A stretch of DNA of 64,000 bases from Desulfurispirillum indicum S5 (GCF_000177635.2 NC_014836.1:601501-665500); one strand, 5' to 3'; positions 15,766 to 26,147 are shown, counted from the stretch's first letter. Notes: generated by a model not told the origin, from the letters alone. Numbers and translations: made by a program.

Positions 15766-16509
15766 TTACATGTACATGCCGCCGTTGACGGCAATCACCT
15801 GTCCCGTGACATAGTCAGCCAGACCGGAGGCCAGGAAGACGACGGCTCCTGCGACATCCTCGGGTTTTCCAAAACTTCCCAGCGGGATGTGGCTGAGCAT
15901 GGTCTGGCGGATGTCATCCTTGAGCTCGGCAGTCATATCCGATTCGATAAACCCGGGAGTGACGGCATTGACCAGGATATTCTTCCCGGAAAGTTCCTTG
16001 GCGATGGACTTGGTCATGCCGATGATGCCGGCCTTGCTGGCGACATAGTTGGCCTGGCCCGCATTGCCCATTTGCCCGACCACGCTGGAAATATTGATAA
16101 TGCGGCCGCTGCTTTTTTTCATCATGGGGCGGGTAACCGCCTTGCACATCAGGAAGGTACTCTTGAGGTTGGTGTTGATGACGGCGTCAAAGTCCTCTTC
16201 CTTCATGCGCATGAGCAGACCGTCTTTGGTGATGCCAGCGTTGTTGACGAGGATGTCGATGGTGCCGAGCTCACGGATGGTTCTTTCCACCAGGGCGGCA
16301 CACTCCTGAGCATCGGAGACATTGGCGCGGATCGCGATGGCACGACGTCCCAAGGCTTCGATTTCAGAGACGACTTCACGGGCCGGGCCCTCGCTGGAAG
16401 CGTAGTTCACTGCGATGTCAGCGCCATTTTTCGCCAGTTCCAGGGCAATGGCGCGGCCGATACCACGGGATGCTCCGGTGACAAGCGCCACTTTATTGTG
16501 CAGCAGCAT
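15766..16509 (-). CDS. fabG: 3-oxoacyl-[acyl-carrier-protein] reductase (FabG)
   Basis: A 247-residue short-chain dehydrogenase that reduces 3-oxoacyl-ACP with NADPH. The cofactor motif TGASRGIG is at 11-18, followed by NNAG, a catalytic serine in INISSVVG and the YVASK pair near 154-158. The C-terminus ends with VIAVNGGMYM, typical of FabG. Its start lies inside the end of fabD (17-base overlap), indicating coupled translation. Confidence 0.96.
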   Translation of the reverse strand: MLLHNKVALVTGASRGIGRAIALELAKNGADIAVNYASSEGPAREVVSEIEALGRRAIAIRANVSDAQECAALVERTIRELGTIDILVNNAGITKDGLLMRMKEEDFDAVINTNLKSTFLMCKAVTRPMMKKSSGRIINISSVVGQMGNAGQANYVASKAGIIGMTKSIAKELSGKNILVNAVTPGFIESDMTAELKDDIRQTMLSHIPLGSFGKPEDVAGAVVFLASGLADYVTGQVIAVNGGMYM

Positions 16510-17455
16510 AGAAGGCCTCCTCGATTTTCTTCAGATCCTCACAGGACTCCAGGTTGAGGATACGCGCTTCTTTGTTGATCTTGCGCATGATGCCCGAGAG
16601 CACCTTGCCGGAGCCCAGCTCCACAAAGGAGTGAATGCCGTCTCCCAGCAGAATTTCCATGCTCTCGTACCAGCGTACGGTGCCGGTCACCTGACGGGTA
16701 AGAGAGGTGGGGATATCCTCGGCGCGGTACATGTAGGCAGCATCCACGTTATTGATGATGGTGTACTGCAGGTCGTTGAAGGTAATGGACTCCATGTCCT
16801 TTTGCAGGCGGTCCTGGGCGGGCTGCATCAGGGAGCAGTGGAACGGAGCGCTGACGGGCAGCATGACCGCTTTCTTTGCTCCCATTTCCTTGCAGTAGGT
16901 GCACGCCAGCTCAACGGCCGAGGTATCGCCGGCGATGACGATCTGGCTTGGGAGGTTGTAATTCGCCACCATAACCACTTCCTGCTCCTTCTGGGCCGCG
17001 CGGCGACAGGCTTCGCGGATGGAGTCGATGTCCAGGTTCATAATGGCTGCCATGGCGCCCTTGCCCACGGGAACCGCTTCCTGCATGTATTTGCCGCGCA
17101 GGTGAACCAGCTTTACCGCGTCGGCAAAGTCGATACCTCCAGCGCAGCACAGGGCAGAGTATTCGCCCAGGGAGTGTCCGGCAGCGGTTTTCGGGGTCAT
17201 TCCCAGTTCCCGGGTCAGGACCTGGTGCGCGATGACGCTGGTCACCAGCAGCGCGGGCTGGGTGATGCTGGTCAGGCGCAGCTCTTCTTCGGGACCGTTA
17301 AAGCAGATATTCATGAGGTCGAAGCCCAGTACATCGCCGGCCTGCTCGAAAAGGTGGCGGGCATAGTGGTACTGCTGGCAAAGATCCTTGCCCATTCCGA
17401 CCACCTGTGAGCCCTGGCCGGGATAGAGAAAGGCAATATTTTTTTCCTGTAGCAT
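16493..17455 (-). CDS. fabD: Malonyl-CoA:ACP transacylase (FabD)
   Basis: A 320-residue transacylase that loads malonate onto ACP. The nucleophile is S95 in AAGHSLGEYSAL, with the N-terminal FLYPGQGSQ at 10-17 and catalytic His in PFHCSLM near residue 202. I chose ATG 17455 because GAGGAG lies seven bases upstream and the family N-terminus begins there; the frame from 17494 would overlap fabH. It sits 11 bases after fabH. Confidence 0.96.
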   Translation of the reverse strand: MLQEKNIAFLYPGQGSQVVGMGKDLCQQYHYARHLFEQAGDVLGFDLMNICFNGPEEELRLTSITQPALLVTSVIAHQVLTRELGMTPKTAAGHSLGEYSALCCAGGIDFADAVKLVHLRGKYMQEAVPVGKGAMAAIMNLDIDSIREACRRAAQKEQEVVMVANYNLPSQIVIAGDTSAVELACTYCKEMGAKKAVMLPVSAPFHCSLMQPAQDRLQKDMESITFNDLQYTIINNVDAAYMYRAEDIPTSLTRQVTGTVRWYESMEILLGDGIHSFVELGSGKVLSGIMRKINKEARILNLESCEDLKKIEEAFYAAAQ

Positions 17456-17466
17456 GAGTGCTCCTC

Positions 17467-18447
17467 TTAAATGGTGACGATGGCGCTGCCCCATGTGAGC
17501 CCACCGCCGAAGGCAGTCAGGGCAATGGTGTCACCGGTTTGAATTTTTCCCTGCTCAAGGGCTTCAGCCCAGGCAATGGGAATGGTTGCCGCAGAATTGT
17601 TGCCGTAACGATCCACCGTCACCATCACGCGGTCCATGGAGAGTCCGAAGCGTTTGGCAACAGCTTCGATAATACGTATATTGGCCTGGTGCGGAATGAC
17701 CAGGGAGATGTCCTTTTCATTGACGCCACTTGCTTCCAGCGCTTCCTGCAGGACGTCCGACATGTTTTTGACGGCGACTTTGAAGAGTTCGTTGCCGCGC
17801 ATCTGAATAAAGCCGACGTCTCCGCCGCGGGAGCGCTCGGCGAAGGGGGTGTCCGAGTTGACGCGGGGCGTCATGAGCATGTCGCCGTAATTGCCATCGG
17901 AGTGAAGGATACAGCTTTGTACGCCGGGCTCCTGCGAGGGAACCAGTACGGCTGCGCCGGCACCATCACTGAAGAGTATGCAGGTGCCGCGGTCGGTCCA
18001 GTCTGTTATGGAGGAGAGGGTTTCGGCTCCAATCACCAGTACGCGCTGGTAGCCAGCGGCACGTATCATGGAGTCGGCAACTTTCATGGCGTAGATGAAA
18101 CCGGTGCAGGCGGCCTGCAGGTCAAAGGCGGCAGCCCTGGTGGCCCCAAGCTTCCGCTGGACTTCGCAGGCGGTACTGGGCATGCAGAAGTGGTCGGGGG
18201 TAATGGTGGCCAGGATGATCAGATCGATATCTTCCGGTCTCAGCCCCGCATTATTCAGTGCTTTCCTGGCAGCTTCGCAAGCCAGATCGGAGGTCTTTTC
18301 GCCGGGTTCGGCCACATGGCGCTGGTGAATCCCGGTGCGCGTCCGTATCCATTCGTCATTGGTGTCCACCATGGCTTCCAGGTCCTGGTTACTCAGCACC
18401 CTGGACGGGACATGGTAGGCAATGGAGGCAACTTTACTGTAGAGCAC
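17467..18447 (-). CDS. fabH: 3-oxoacyl-[acyl-carrier-protein] synthase III (FabH)
   Basis: A 326-residue initiating condensing enzyme that joins acetyl-CoA and malonyl-ACP. The catalytic Cys is C114 in DLQAACTGF; His in IPHQANIRI (about 252) and Asn in YGNNSAAT (about 282) complete the triad. I chose the GTG at 18447, one base after the plsX stop, because the family N-terminus (Y-S-K-V) starts there; ATG 18462 would add five residues and overlap plsX. The longest frame from 18537 is not supported. It is co-transcribed with plsX upstream. Confidence 0.94.
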   Translation of the reverse strand: MLYSKVASIAYHVPSRVLSNQDLEAMVDTNDEWIRTRTGIHQRHVAEPGEKTSDLACEAARKALNNAGLRPEDIDLIILATITPDHFCMPSTACEVQRKLGATRAAAFDLQAACTGFIYAMKVADSMIRAAGYQRVLVIGAETLSSITDWTDRGTCILFSDGAGAAVLVPSQEPGVQSCILHSDGNYGDMLMTPRVNSDTPFAERSRGGDVGFIQMRGNELFKVAVKNMSDVLQEALEASGVNEKDISLVIPHQANIRIIEAVAKRFGLSMDRVMVTVDRYGNNSAATIPIAWAEALEQGKIQTGDTIALTAFGGGLTWGSAIVTI

Positions 18448-18448
18448 C

Positions 18449-19501
18449 TTACACCTGTCCATTGTTCTCGATATGGTTGAGTTGAGCGAATGTTTTGGTG
18501 ATGTCGTCGTATATGTGCTGGTTGACTCCGCGCTCAACGTAGATTCTGGCGGCGCGGAAGGCGTTTTTCAGTGCCTGGGGGCTGGAGCTGCCGTGACTGA
18601 TGAAGACGGCTCCGTTAACGCCCAGAAGTGGTGCTCCACCGTACTCGGTGTAGTCGAGGCGTTTTTTCAGGCGCTTGAGGGCTTTGACGGAGAGCACCGC
18701 TCCCAGCTTGTTGAACCAGCCACGCCCCAATTCTTCCTTGAGCATGGTGGAGATCATGTAGGCGAGGCTTTCGCTGACCTTGAGGGCGATATTTCCGGTG
18801 AAACCATCGCAGGCGATGACATCCACAACGCCCTTGTAGACTTCCTTGCCCTCCACATTGCCCCTGAAGTCAATCAGGCTGCACTCGTTGAGCAGGCGGA
18901 AAGTCTGGCGGGTGATATCATTGCCCTTGCTGTCTTCTTCGCCGATGCTGAGAATACCCACCGTAGGGGCGGGTTTGTTGAGGACGTAGCGGGCATAGGA
19001 GTTGCCCATGAGGGCAAACTGCAGAATGTGTTCCGGACGGCAATCCACATTGGCGCCCACGTCAAGCATGATACTGGTACCGGAAAGGGTCGGCAGAAAG
19101 GTGGCGATGGCGGCTTTGGCGACACCGGGCATGGTTTTGAGGTAGAGCAGGGAACCACCCATCACGGCGCCGGTATTGCCGGCACTGATGAAGGCGTCCG
19201 CCTCTCCCTTTTTAACCAGTTCCAGTCCCACGCGGATGCTGGAGTCCTTTTTGCGCCGCAGGGCGATCCCCGGCGCTTCCTCCATGGTGATGTACTCACT
19301 GGCATGCACGATGCGCAGCCGCTCGCGGGGACAGTCAGGGTATCGCTGCAGCTCCTGCGCAATCACCTGTTCCGGTCCGACCAGACAGATTTCGATGTCC
19401 TGATACTCTTCCAGGGCCAGAACGGCGCCTTCAATGGGGTTCTGGGGGGCAAAGTCACCCCCCATGACGTCAATGACTATCCTATGCAACGACGACTCCA
19501 A
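18449..19501 (-). CDS. plsX: Phosphate acyltransferase PlsX
   Basis: A 350-residue enzyme that converts acyl-ACP to acyl-phosphate, the first step in one route to phosphatidic acid. Typical blocks are visible: IVIDVMGGDFAPQNPIEG at the N-terminus, SAGNTGAVMG, LDVGANVDC and CDGFTGNIALK. It stands between rpmF and fabH, the usual position in bacteria. It is a peripheral membrane enzyme linking fatty acid synthesis to phospholipid synthesis. Confidence 0.96.
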   Translation of the reverse strand: MESSLHRIVIDVMGGDFAPQNPIEGAVLALEEYQDIEICLVGPEQVIAQELQRYPDCPRERLRIVHASEYITMEEAPGIALRRKKDSSIRVGLELVKKGEADAFISAGNTGAVMGGSLLYLKTMPGVAKAAIATFLPTLSGTSIMLDVGANVDCRPEHILQFALMGNSYARYVLNKPAPTVGILSIGEEDSKGNDITRQTFRLLNECSLIDFRGNVEGKEVYKGVVDVIACDGFTGNIALKVSESLAYMISTMLKEELGRGWFNKLGAVLSVKALKRLKKRLDYTEYGGAPLLGVNGAVFISHGSSSPQALKNAFRAARIYVERGVNQHIYDDITKTFAQLNHIENNGQV

Positions 19502-19521
19502 GTGGAAAGGATGGATTGATC

Positions 19522-19701
19522 CTAGAGATCAACTTCAACCACTTGCTTTTCGTTGTAACTGCCGCAGGAAAGGCAGACCCGGTGGGGGCGCTTGGGTTCG
19601 CTGCAGTTAGAGCAAGTTACAGTCTGTACGGGGCTCAGAGCCTGGTGAGCGCGACGGCTCCCTCTTCTGGAACGGCTCGTTTTCTTCTTGGGCACTGCCA
19701 T
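19522..19701 (-). CDS. rpmF: 50S ribosomal protein L32
   Basis: A 59-residue ribosomal protein. It starts [14 protein letters not shown], the hallmark of L32, and keeps the zinc-ribbon cysteines CSNC and CLSC (the C+ form). The start at 19701 follows this N-terminus; the longer frame from 19812 is not part of the protein. It leads the plsX-fab operon. The DUF177/YceD gene that often precedes rpmF is absent; a divergent histidine kinase gene lies upstream instead. Confidence 0.97.
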   Translation of the reverse strand: MAVPKKKTSRSRRGSRRAHQALSPVQTVTCSNCSEPKRPHRVCLSCGSYNEKQVVEVDL

Positions 19702-19986
19702 GGCAATACTTCTCCTTTGATGTACACGTATTTCGGTGTAAATGGTTGACAAGGTTACGCGTGTTTCCCTTCTTGTCAGGGAAAAACCGAGCGAATATAT
19801 AGATACCCGCAATGCTTGTCAAGGGTTCGCTTTTCGTCCGCGCTCTTCTCGCAGGAAAAGAAGTGGAGTCGACGGCCCCCTGCATTGCTTTCTTGTGGGA
19901 AAACGGTGTATAAGGTGCCCTGTTTGTAATGGGCACAAATTCGTATACTACGTTAATATGAACGAAAATAAAACCGGTTTTTATTT

Positions 19987-21267
19987 ATGTCATTCTTCAT
20001 GAAGCATATTCCCCAGAAACTCAAAGCACTCCTGCTGGTTGCGGTCTGTCTGAACGCGGTCATTATTGTGCTGAGTCTTTATTCGGCCCACCGCACCATG
20101 GAAGCCTACCGGGCCAACCTCATGGAGTTCGGGCGGGCGGTTATCCACGCCTTTGAGAGTGGAAACCGTGTCCTGATGATGTTTTCTCCCATGCATGCCG
20201 GACAGGTGGAGGTCCTTCTGCAGGAGATCTCTCAGCAGGAGGCGGTTGCGAATGTGGTCATCTACGCTGGTGACGGTTCGCCACTGGTCTCCCTGAAGCC
20301 CGTTGATCACCAGTGGCTGGTGACGGACTTTGAGGGTGAGTTCGTGGTGGAGGCGGCAGACTTTTACTTTATCTACCGGAAGCTGCGTCTGACCGATGGT
20401 GGCCGCATTATGGGTGTCTGGAACCGCTTCCATCGCGAAGAAATGTTCCGCAAAGGCCTCTACATCATGCTGAGCATCGACAAAACCCCTATCAATGCCT
20501 TGCGCAACAAACACTACTTCGATGTTTCCCTGGTGATTTTTGTGCAGGTGTTGCTGGTGGTTATCTATGGCTTCCTGGTAAAGCTGATCAATATCCACGT
20601 GCAGCGGGAGGCGAAGCTCAAGCGCATGGAGCAGGAGGCGGAACTGGGGCGCTTCTCCAGCGTGCTGGCCCATGAGATCAAGAACCCCCTCAGCTCCATG
20701 GCCGGGCTGATCGGCTTTGCCCTGAAAAAGGAAAATGATCCCCATATCCGCGATATTCTGCAGCGCTCTCTGGACGAAACCAATCGCCTGAACACCATTG
20801 CCAATGATTTTCTGGCTTACGGTAAGGATATTCCCCTGGAAAAAGCTCCGGTGCAGTTGGGTGAACTGTGGCAGAAGGCGGCGGATCTGCTGGAGCATGA
20901 GATTACCCACAAGGAGATCGACCTGCGCATTACGGGGAGTGATTTTTCCATCCTGGCCGATCGTGAAAAACTGCTGCAGGCTTTTGTGAACTTCCTGCTG
21001 AACGCGGTGGAAGCCTCTCCCCATGGGCAGCCGGTGGAAATTCTCCTGGACAGCGCTGTTCGCAGTGTTCAGGTGAAAAATGCCGTTGAATCGTCGCTGC
21101 AGTGCCATGCCGATGACCTCTTCCGCCCCTTTTTCACCACCAAAACCAAGGGTTCCGGGCTGGGGCTGTCCATCAGCCGCAAGATTCTGGAGCTGCATGG
21201 TTTTCAGTGCCGCATTTTCGCCACGAACCCCTTTACAGTACATATCGACTTCCAGGTGAGCCCGTGA
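19987..21267 (+). CDS. Membrane sensor histidine kinase, NtrB/ZraS type
   Basis: A 426-residue kinase with two membrane helices (about 12-33 and 178-200) enclosing a periplasmic sensor of about 145 residues whose ligand is unknown. The phospho-acceptor is H229 in [12 protein letters not shown], the form typical of NtrB/ZraS kinases that work with sigma-54 activators. The ATPase domain shows NFLLNAVEA (N box), a shortened G1 region and [12 protein letters not shown] (G2). The classical DxGxG of the G1 box is not evident. The stop overlaps the start of the response regulator (GTGA), so the two form one system. It is divergent from rpmF. Confidence 0.9.
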   Translation: MSFFMKHIPQKLKALLLVAVCLNAVIIVLSLYSAHRTMEAYRANLMEFGRAVIHAFESGNRVLMMFSPMHAGQVEVLLQEISQQEAVANVVIYAGDGSPLVSLKPVDHQWLVTDFEGEFVVEAADFYFIYRKLRLTDGGRIMGVWNRFHREEMFRKGLYIMLSIDKTPINALRNKHYFDVSLVIFVQVLLVVIYGFLVKLINIHVQREAKLKRMEQEAELGRFSSVLAHEIKNPLSSMAGLIGFALKKENDPHIRDILQRSLDETNRLNTIANDFLAYGKDIPLEKAPVQLGELWQKAADLLEHEITHKEIDLRITGSDFSILADREKLLQAFVNFLLNAVEASPHGQPVEILLDSAVRSVQVKNAVESSLQCHADDLFRPFFTTKTKGSGLGLSISRKILELHGFQCRIFATNPFTVHIDFQVSP

Positions 21268-22592
21268 AAAAACAAAAGCGTATTCTGATTGTCGACGACG
21301 AAGCGAATCATCGTTTCATGCTGAAGGTCAATCTTTCGGACCATGGTTATGAGGATATCCTGGAGGCTGGCCATGGCCAGGAGGCCCTTGATCTGCTGCA
21401 GGAGTACAGCGCGGATCTGATCCTGCTGGATATGAAGATGGCGGTCATGGATGGTCTGACCTTTCTGGCGCAGCTGCGCAAGCGCGGCCTGCAGACACCA
21501 GTGATTGTCATCACCGCTTTTTCCACCGTCAAAGGCGCTGTAGAGGCCATGAAGCTGGGCGCCACAGACTTTCTGTCCAAGCCGGTGGATGTGGACGAGC
21601 TGAAGAAGCATATCGACGCGGCTCTGCAGCGTGATCCCAGCATGGTGGCTGCTCCAGTGAAGAAGAGCACCTATCACTTCCCCGGGGTCTACAGTGACAA
21701 GGGCCTGGGTGCGGTGATTGATCTGCTGGAAATGGTGGCTCCCACGGACGCGTCGGTGCTGATTCTGGGGGAGTCGGGCACCGGCAAGGAACTGGTGGCC
21801 CGCTCCATACACGACAATTCACCCCGTGCCGGGGCGCCTTTCATGGCGGTGAACTGTGCTGCCCTCAGTGAGAATCTGGTGGAGAGTGAGCTCTTCGGCC
21901 ATGAGAAGGGTTCTTTTACCGGTGCCACTGGCCAGCAGAAGGGACGCTTTGAGGCGGCCCACGGCGGAACCCTCTTCCTCGACGAGGTTGGCGAACTGAC
22001 GCCCGGGGCGCAGTCAAAACTGCTGCGGGCTATTCAGGAAAAAGTTATAGAGCGGGTCGGCTCCACCAGACCCATTCCCGTGGATGTGCGCATCCTGGCC
22101 GCCACCAACCGCAATCTGCAGGATATGGTGCACAGCGGGGATTTCCGGGAAGATCTCTACTTCCGCCTCAATGTCTTTCCGGTGGAGCTGCCTCCTCTGC
22201 GGGAGCGGCGCGAGGAGATTCCTCTGCTGGTCAAACACTTCCTGGCAAGTCACGCCAAACGTTTCAACAAGCTTATCAGTGGCTGTTCGGAAGGCTTCCT
22301 GAAGAAGATGCAGGCCTATGATTTTCCCGGCAATGTGCGTGAGCTGGAGAATCTGGTGGAACGGGCCATTATCCTGTGTCGTGGAGCGGTTCTGGAGGCA
22401 GAGCACCTTCCACCCATGACGGCCAGGCCAGGTGCTGCCACCGGCAACGGCAGCAGTATGAAAGACCAGCAGAAGCGCATGATCCAGGAAGCACTGGAAA
22501 AAGCTGACGGCAATAAGTCGGAAGCGGCGCGCGCCCTGGGCATTGCCCGCCGCACCCTGCACTACAAGATCAAAGAGTACGGGCTGGAGTGA
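21264..22592 (+). CDS. Sigma-54-dependent response regulator, NtrC/ZraR type
   Basis: A 442-residue three-domain activator: receiver with phospho-acceptor D56 ([13 protein letters not shown]), AAA+ domain with Walker A GESGTGKE at 169-176, and a C-terminal Fis-type helix-turn-helix (about 400-442, ending [15 protein letters not shown]). The sigma-54-contacting loop reads GSFTGA at 216-221 instead of the common GAFTGA. The GTG start at 21264 overlaps the kinase stop and has AGGTGAG before it. rpoN, the sigma factor it needs, is 4 kb downstream on the same strand. Target genes are not evident; the following MFS gene is a candidate because it is translationally coupled. Confidence 0.93.
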   Translation: MKKQKRILIVDDEANHRFMLKVNLSDHGYEDILEAGHGQEALDLLQEYSADLILLDMKMAVMDGLTFLAQLRKRGLQTPVIVITAFSTVKGAVEAMKLGATDFLSKPVDVDELKKHIDAALQRDPSMVAAPVKKSTYHFPGVYSDKGLGAVIDLLEMVAPTDASVLILGESGTGKELVARSIHDNSPRAGAPFMAVNCAALSENLVESELFGHEKGSFTGATGQQKGRFEAAHGGTLFLDEVGELTPGAQSKLLRAIQEKVIERVGSTRPIPVDVRILAATNRNLQDMVHSGDFREDLYFRLNVFPVELPPLRERREEIPLLVKHFLASHAKRFNKLISGCSEGFLKKMQAYDFPGNVRELENLVERAIILCRGAVLEAEHLPPMTARPGAATGNGSSMKDQQKRMIQEALEKADGNKSEAARALGIARRTLHYKIKEYGLE

Positions 22593-23848
22593 GCACCCCG
22601 GCATCAGCTCACCTTTCCCGCACATCCGCCCATGGGGTTGATCATCCATCAAGCCACAGGAAGAACCTCGTGCATGGGTTCTGTATTTCCCTTGCCACCA
22701 CCATTGCCGAGCCTTCCACCGTCCTGCCCCTGATCGTTCACCACTTCAGCTCAAGCCATATCCTGGTGGGACTCTTCGCTTCCCTTCTGCGGGGAGGCGC
22801 CGTTGTGGTGCAGATGTTCGCCGCGTTCTATTCCCAGAGTCTGCCGCGGGTGATGCCCTATCAGCGCATCGTTTATCTGGTTCGCTTTCTGAGCTGGTTC
22901 GGTATCGGTCTGGCCTTGTATATCTTCGGGGACGACTGGCCAGTGGCCAGTTTATGGGCGCTTGGCATCGGGCTTTTTCTCTTTTCCTTCTCCGCAGGGT
23001 TTGGCTCCATCTACTACCGCGAAATTCTCGGCAAGATCTTCAGCCACCGCTTTCTGGGGAAGACCATGGCCCAGCGCCAGTTTCTGGCCGCCTTTGGCGC
23101 GGTGCTCAGCGGTGCGGTGGCGGGCTGGGTGCTGCAGCACTTTGAGCCTCCGGCCAGCTATGCCTGGCTCTTCATGGTCAGCTCCGGTTTTCTGGTGGTG
23201 GCCTACCTCGTCTTCCTCACGGTTGATGAGCCGGTAAAGCGGAACGTGGCAGCCAGGGAAGACTCCTTTGGGCTCTTCCTGCGCCACTGCGCCGAGATAT
23301 TGCGCGATGATCGCGCCCTGCGTCAGCAGATTGTGGTCATCACCCTTTCCTACTCCTACCTCCTGGCCATGCCCTTTATCATCCTGCAGGCCAACCAGAC
23401 CATAGCGCTGAGTGGCTGGCTGATCGGCGGTTATGTTTCGGTGCAGATGATGGGAGCCATGGCGGGAAATGTGGTGTGGGGGCAACTGGCCTCCCGGGGA
23501 CGCAACCGGGCGGTGGTGACCCTGTCCTTCAGCGTGATGATCGCCGCATTTTTGCTGGTGTGGAAGAGTCAGAGCGCCCTCAGTTACGGTTTCGTCTTTT
23601 TTCTGCTGGGAGCCGGAATGGATGGCATGCGGTTGGTGGCGAACAATCTGATTATTATCATTGCTCCGGAAGCCAAACGTCCGGTATATATCGCGCTGCA
23701 GTTCAATATCACGTCCCTTGGGCTGTTTTTTGCCATCCCCGGTGGACTGATCCTGAGCAATTTTGGCTATGACGTGCTATATTTATGCACGCTTGGAGCG
23801 CTTCTGACAGGGCTGCTGTGCGCGCGGCGCCTGCAGGATCACCGCTGA
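22589..23848 (+). CDS. Major facilitator superfamily transporter
   Basis: A 419-residue inner-membrane protein with about 12 hydrophobic segments and an MFS-like R/K-rich loop between helices. The substrate cannot be read from sequence. It starts with GTG overlapping the stop of the sigma-54 activator, so it belongs to the same transcript; the first 25 residues are hydrophilic and poorly conserved in appearance. It could be an exporter or permease linked to what the upstream kinase senses. Confidence 0.82.
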   Translation: MSTPASAHLSRTSAHGVDHPSSHRKNLVHGFCISLATTIAEPSTVLPLIVHHFSSSHILVGLFASLLRGGAVVVQMFAAFYSQSLPRVMPYQRIVYLVRFLSWFGIGLALYIFGDDWPVASLWALGIGLFLFSFSAGFGSIYYREILGKIFSHRFLGKTMAQRQFLAAFGAVLSGAVAGWVLQHFEPPASYAWLFMVSSGFLVVAYLVFLTVDEPVKRNVAAREDSFGLFLRHCAEILRDDRALRQQIVVITLSYSYLLAMPFIILQANQTIALSGWLIGGYVSVQMMGAMAGNVVWGQLASRGRNRAVVTLSFSVMIAAFLLVWKSQSALSYGFVFFLLGAGMDGMRLVANNLIIIIAPEAKRPVYIALQFNITSLGLFFAIPGGLILSNFGYDVLYLCTLGALLTGLLCARRLQDHR

Positions 23849-23894
23849 CGCGGATGTCGGCGCTCATGCGAAACACAGTTACCTGGAGAAATAT

Positions 23895-24416
23895 ATGCGA
23901 CTGCAGGAAAAAGTTCAGCGGATCAAGGTCGTGATTTTTGACGTGGATGGCGTGCTGTCCGACGGCAAAATTACCTATGATGTCCATGGGGTTGAGTACA
24001 AGAGCTTCAACGTCCGCGATGGCCATCGTATCAAGCTCCTGCAGCGGGCGGGCTACCGCACCGGTATTATCACCGGTCGCCAGAGTCCCATTGTCGGGCA
24101 TCGCGCCCGGGAGCTGGAGATGACCATGGTGTACCAGGGCGCCATCGATAAGCTGGTGGTGTACGAGGAGCTGAAGAGCACCCACGGGCTGTGCGATGAG
24201 CAGATTGCCTACATGGGCGATGATATTATTGATATTCCCGTGCTGCGGCGGGTGGGCCTGTCGGCCTGTGTTCCCGAGGCGCCGGACGAAGTGCGCCGCG
24301 AGGTGGACATGATTACCAGGAATCGCGGTGGGGATGGCGCTGCTGCCGAATTTATCGAATTCATCCTGCGGGAGGCGGGCCACTGGCCGGGGCTGATGGA
24401 GCGCTATCAGCGATGA
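23895..24416 (+). CDS. kdsC: 3-deoxy-D-manno-octulosonate 8-phosphate phosphatase KdsC
   Basis: A 173-residue HAD phosphatase that makes Kdo for LPS inner core. The HAD motif FDVDGVLSDG places D16 and D18 as nucleophile and acid; GIITGRQS (motif II) and YMGDDIIDIP (motif IV) follow. Size matches the capless KdsC type. It is followed by lptC with overlapping stop and start (ATGA), the order seen in many Gram-negatives. Confidence 0.94.
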   Translation: MRLQEKVQRIKVVIFDVDGVLSDGKITYDVHGVEYKSFNVRDGHRIKLLQRAGYRTGIITGRQSPIVGHRARELEMTMVYQGAIDKLVVYEELKSTHGLCDEQIAYMGDDIIDIPVLRRVGLSACVPEAPDEVRREVDMITRNRGGDGAAAEFIEFILREAGHWPGLMERYQR

Positions 24417-24946
24417 GGAAAGTCGCCTATGCCGTGAGCCTGCTCCTGTTTGCCTACCTGGCCTACACCTTTTATCAGTATGGTCGGGCGGTGCCGCAGA
24501 TGGCCGAGGTGACTGGCAGGGCCGGTCTGGTCAGTACCAATGTGACCATCGACCGTCTGGATCCCGAGTCAGGAAAGCTTCTCTACTCCCTGAAGGCACA
24601 GCGCGCTGTCCACGGGCTGCAGGAAATTGCGCTGGAGGAGCTTGAGATGGCTTTTTTTGACTCCCAGCTCCAGGAGGTGCGAGCCCTCCAGGGCATCTAC
24701 CGGCAGGGCGAAGAACTGGTACTGCTGCCCCGTGATTTTACGGCGACCACCGTTGATGGTTTTGTATTGCGGGGAAAAGATGCTATATATACGGTGCAGG
24801 AGCAAAGGCTTGTCTCCGAGAACCCTTTTGTCCTGACGGGCCAGGAGGGTTTCGAGCTTTCGGGAGATCGCATTGAGGTCTGGCGGGAGCCGGCCAGGAT
24901 GCGTGCTGATGGCAATATCCGCGGAAAATGGAGTTTCGACCCATGA
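24413..24946 (+). CDS. lptC: LPS export protein LptC
   Basis: A 177-residue bitopic protein with one N-terminal membrane helix (about 5-22) and a periplasmic beta-jellyroll domain related to OstA/LptA. It bridges the LptBFG transporter to LptA in LPS transport. The sequence is divergent, so the call rests on topology, the beta-strand repeat pattern (for example GFVLRGKDAIYTV, FELSGDRIEVW) and location between kdsC and an LptA-like gene. Stop and start codons overlap on both sides. Confidence 0.85.
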   Translation: MRKVAYAVSLLLFAYLAYTFYQYGRAVPQMAEVTGRAGLVSTNVTIDRLDPESGKLLYSLKAQRAVHGLQEIALEELEMAFFDSQLQEVRALQGIYRQGEELVLLPRDFTATTVDGFVLRGKDAIYTVQEQRLVSENPFVLTGQEGFELSGDRIEVWREPARMRADGNIRGKWSFDP

Positions 24947-25416
24947 AATACACGATTTTGGCAGTTGTGGTAGCGCTTTGCTGGAATTTTGCCATGGCAC
25001 AGTCCAACGGGGTCGTTTACACCATCGAGAGTAACCATCTGGAGATCAATGCCCATATCGGTGAGAGTCGCTTCTGGGGGAGTGTCGTCTTTGAGTCCCC
25101 CAGTTATGTTCTGCACGCCGATTCCCTGGTTGTGAGCGCCGTGCAAAACGCCGCTGGTCGACAGGAACTCCAGCGCCTGCACGCCTGGGATAACGTGGAG
25201 CTGTACTATGGGGACAAGCGGGGGTTTTCCGATACCCTCTACTACTACCACGATCGACAAACCATTGTGCTGGAAGGCAACGCGCGCCTGATTGACAGTC
25301 GCAGCTCCCTTGCCGCTCCCCGTATAACCATACACGAGCCGACTGGCGAGGCCTTTGTGGAAGGCGATGAAAGCGAGCGGGTGAAAGTGATATTTGAAGA
25401 TGACCGTGCAGACTGA
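24943..25416 (+). CDS. lptA: LptA-like periplasmic LPS transport protein
   Basis: A 157-residue protein with a cleavable signal peptide (about 1-20, ending NFAMAQ) and an OstA-type beta-jellyroll with repeated strands such as LHADSLVVSA and IVLEGNARLID. LptA forms the periplasmic bridge carrying LPS to the outer membrane. ATG 24943 overlaps the lptC stop; the frame from 24928 lacks a leader and is rejected. The 3' end overlaps the start of lptB by 17 bases. Confidence 0.87.
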   Translation: MKYTILAVVVALCWNFAMAQSNGVVYTIESNHLEINAHIGESRFWGSVVFESPSYVLHADSLVVSAVQNAAGRQELQRLHAWDNVELYYGDKRGFSDTLYYYHDRQTIVLEGNARLIDSRSSLAAPRITIHEPTGEAFVEGDESERVKVIFEDDRAD

Positions 25417-26143
25417 TACCCGAGTTCTGGAAGCCCGCGGCCTGGTAAAACGCTACGGTAAACGTACCGTGGTGGACCAGGTGGATTTCCACGTCAACCA
25501 GGCTGAGGTGGTTGCCTTGCTGGGCCCCAATGGTGCCGGCAAGACGACCACCTTCTATATGACCGTTGGCCTGGTTCCGGCCGACGCCGGGTCGATATTC
25601 TTTGAAGGTCAGGATATTTCACCCCTGCCGGTGTACCGGCGCGGCCATCTGGGGCTGGCCTACCTGCCCCAGGAGCCCAGTGTCTTTCGCAAGCTCTCGG
25701 TGGAGGATAATATCTGGGCCCTGCTGGAGCTGCGTCGCGATATCAGCCTCTCCCGCAAACGCGAGATTCTGGAAGACCTGCTGCAGGAATTTCACATTAC
25801 CCACATCCGCAAATCCATGGGTTACGTCCTCAGTGGCGGAGAGCGCCGCCGGGTGGAAATTGCCCGCGCTCTGGCCCAGAATCCGAAAATGGTCCTGCTG
25901 GATGAACCCTTTGCCGGCATTGATCCCATCGCGGTGGAGGAAATCCGTACCATTATCCGGCAGCTGCAGCAACGTGGAATTGCCACTCTGATCACTGACC
26001 ACAATGTGCGCGAAACCCTGGGCACCTGTGATCGCGCCTATATTCTCTCCGACGGCAGGATTCTTGCGCAGGGCGATCCCACCACGATCACCAGTTCTCC
26101 CGCTGTGCGCCAGGCCTACCTGGGCGAAAACTACCGGGGCTGA
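25400..26143 (+). CDS. lptB: LPS export ABC transporter ATPase LptB
   Basis: A 247-residue ATPase that powers LPS extraction by LptFG. Walker A is GPNGAGKT at 42-49, the signature is VLSGGERRRVEIARAL, and Walker B is MVLLDEPFAGIDP, all typical for LptB. A TTG at 25394 could add two residues; ATG 25400 is preferred. It is followed after four bases by rpoN, the canonical lptB-rpoN arrangement. lptF and lptG are not in the window. Confidence 0.96.
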   Translation: MTVQTDTRVLEARGLVKRYGKRTVVDQVDFHVNQAEVVALLGPNGAGKTTTFYMTVGLVPADAGSIFFEGQDISPLPVYRRGHLGLAYLPQEPSVFRKLSVEDNIWALLELRRDISLSRKREILEDLLQEFHITHIRKSMGYVLSGGERRRVEIARALAQNPKMVLLDEPFAGIDPIAVEEIRTIIRQLQQRGIATLITDHNVRETLGTCDRAYILSDGRILAQGDPTTITSSPAVRQAYLGENYRG

Positions 26144-26147
26144 TGGT

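Noticed and set aside
19990-21243. 417-codon minus-strand open frame
   Set aside because: Exact antisense of the histidine kinase gene; composition (His/Gln-rich) is that of a shadow of a GC-rich gene.
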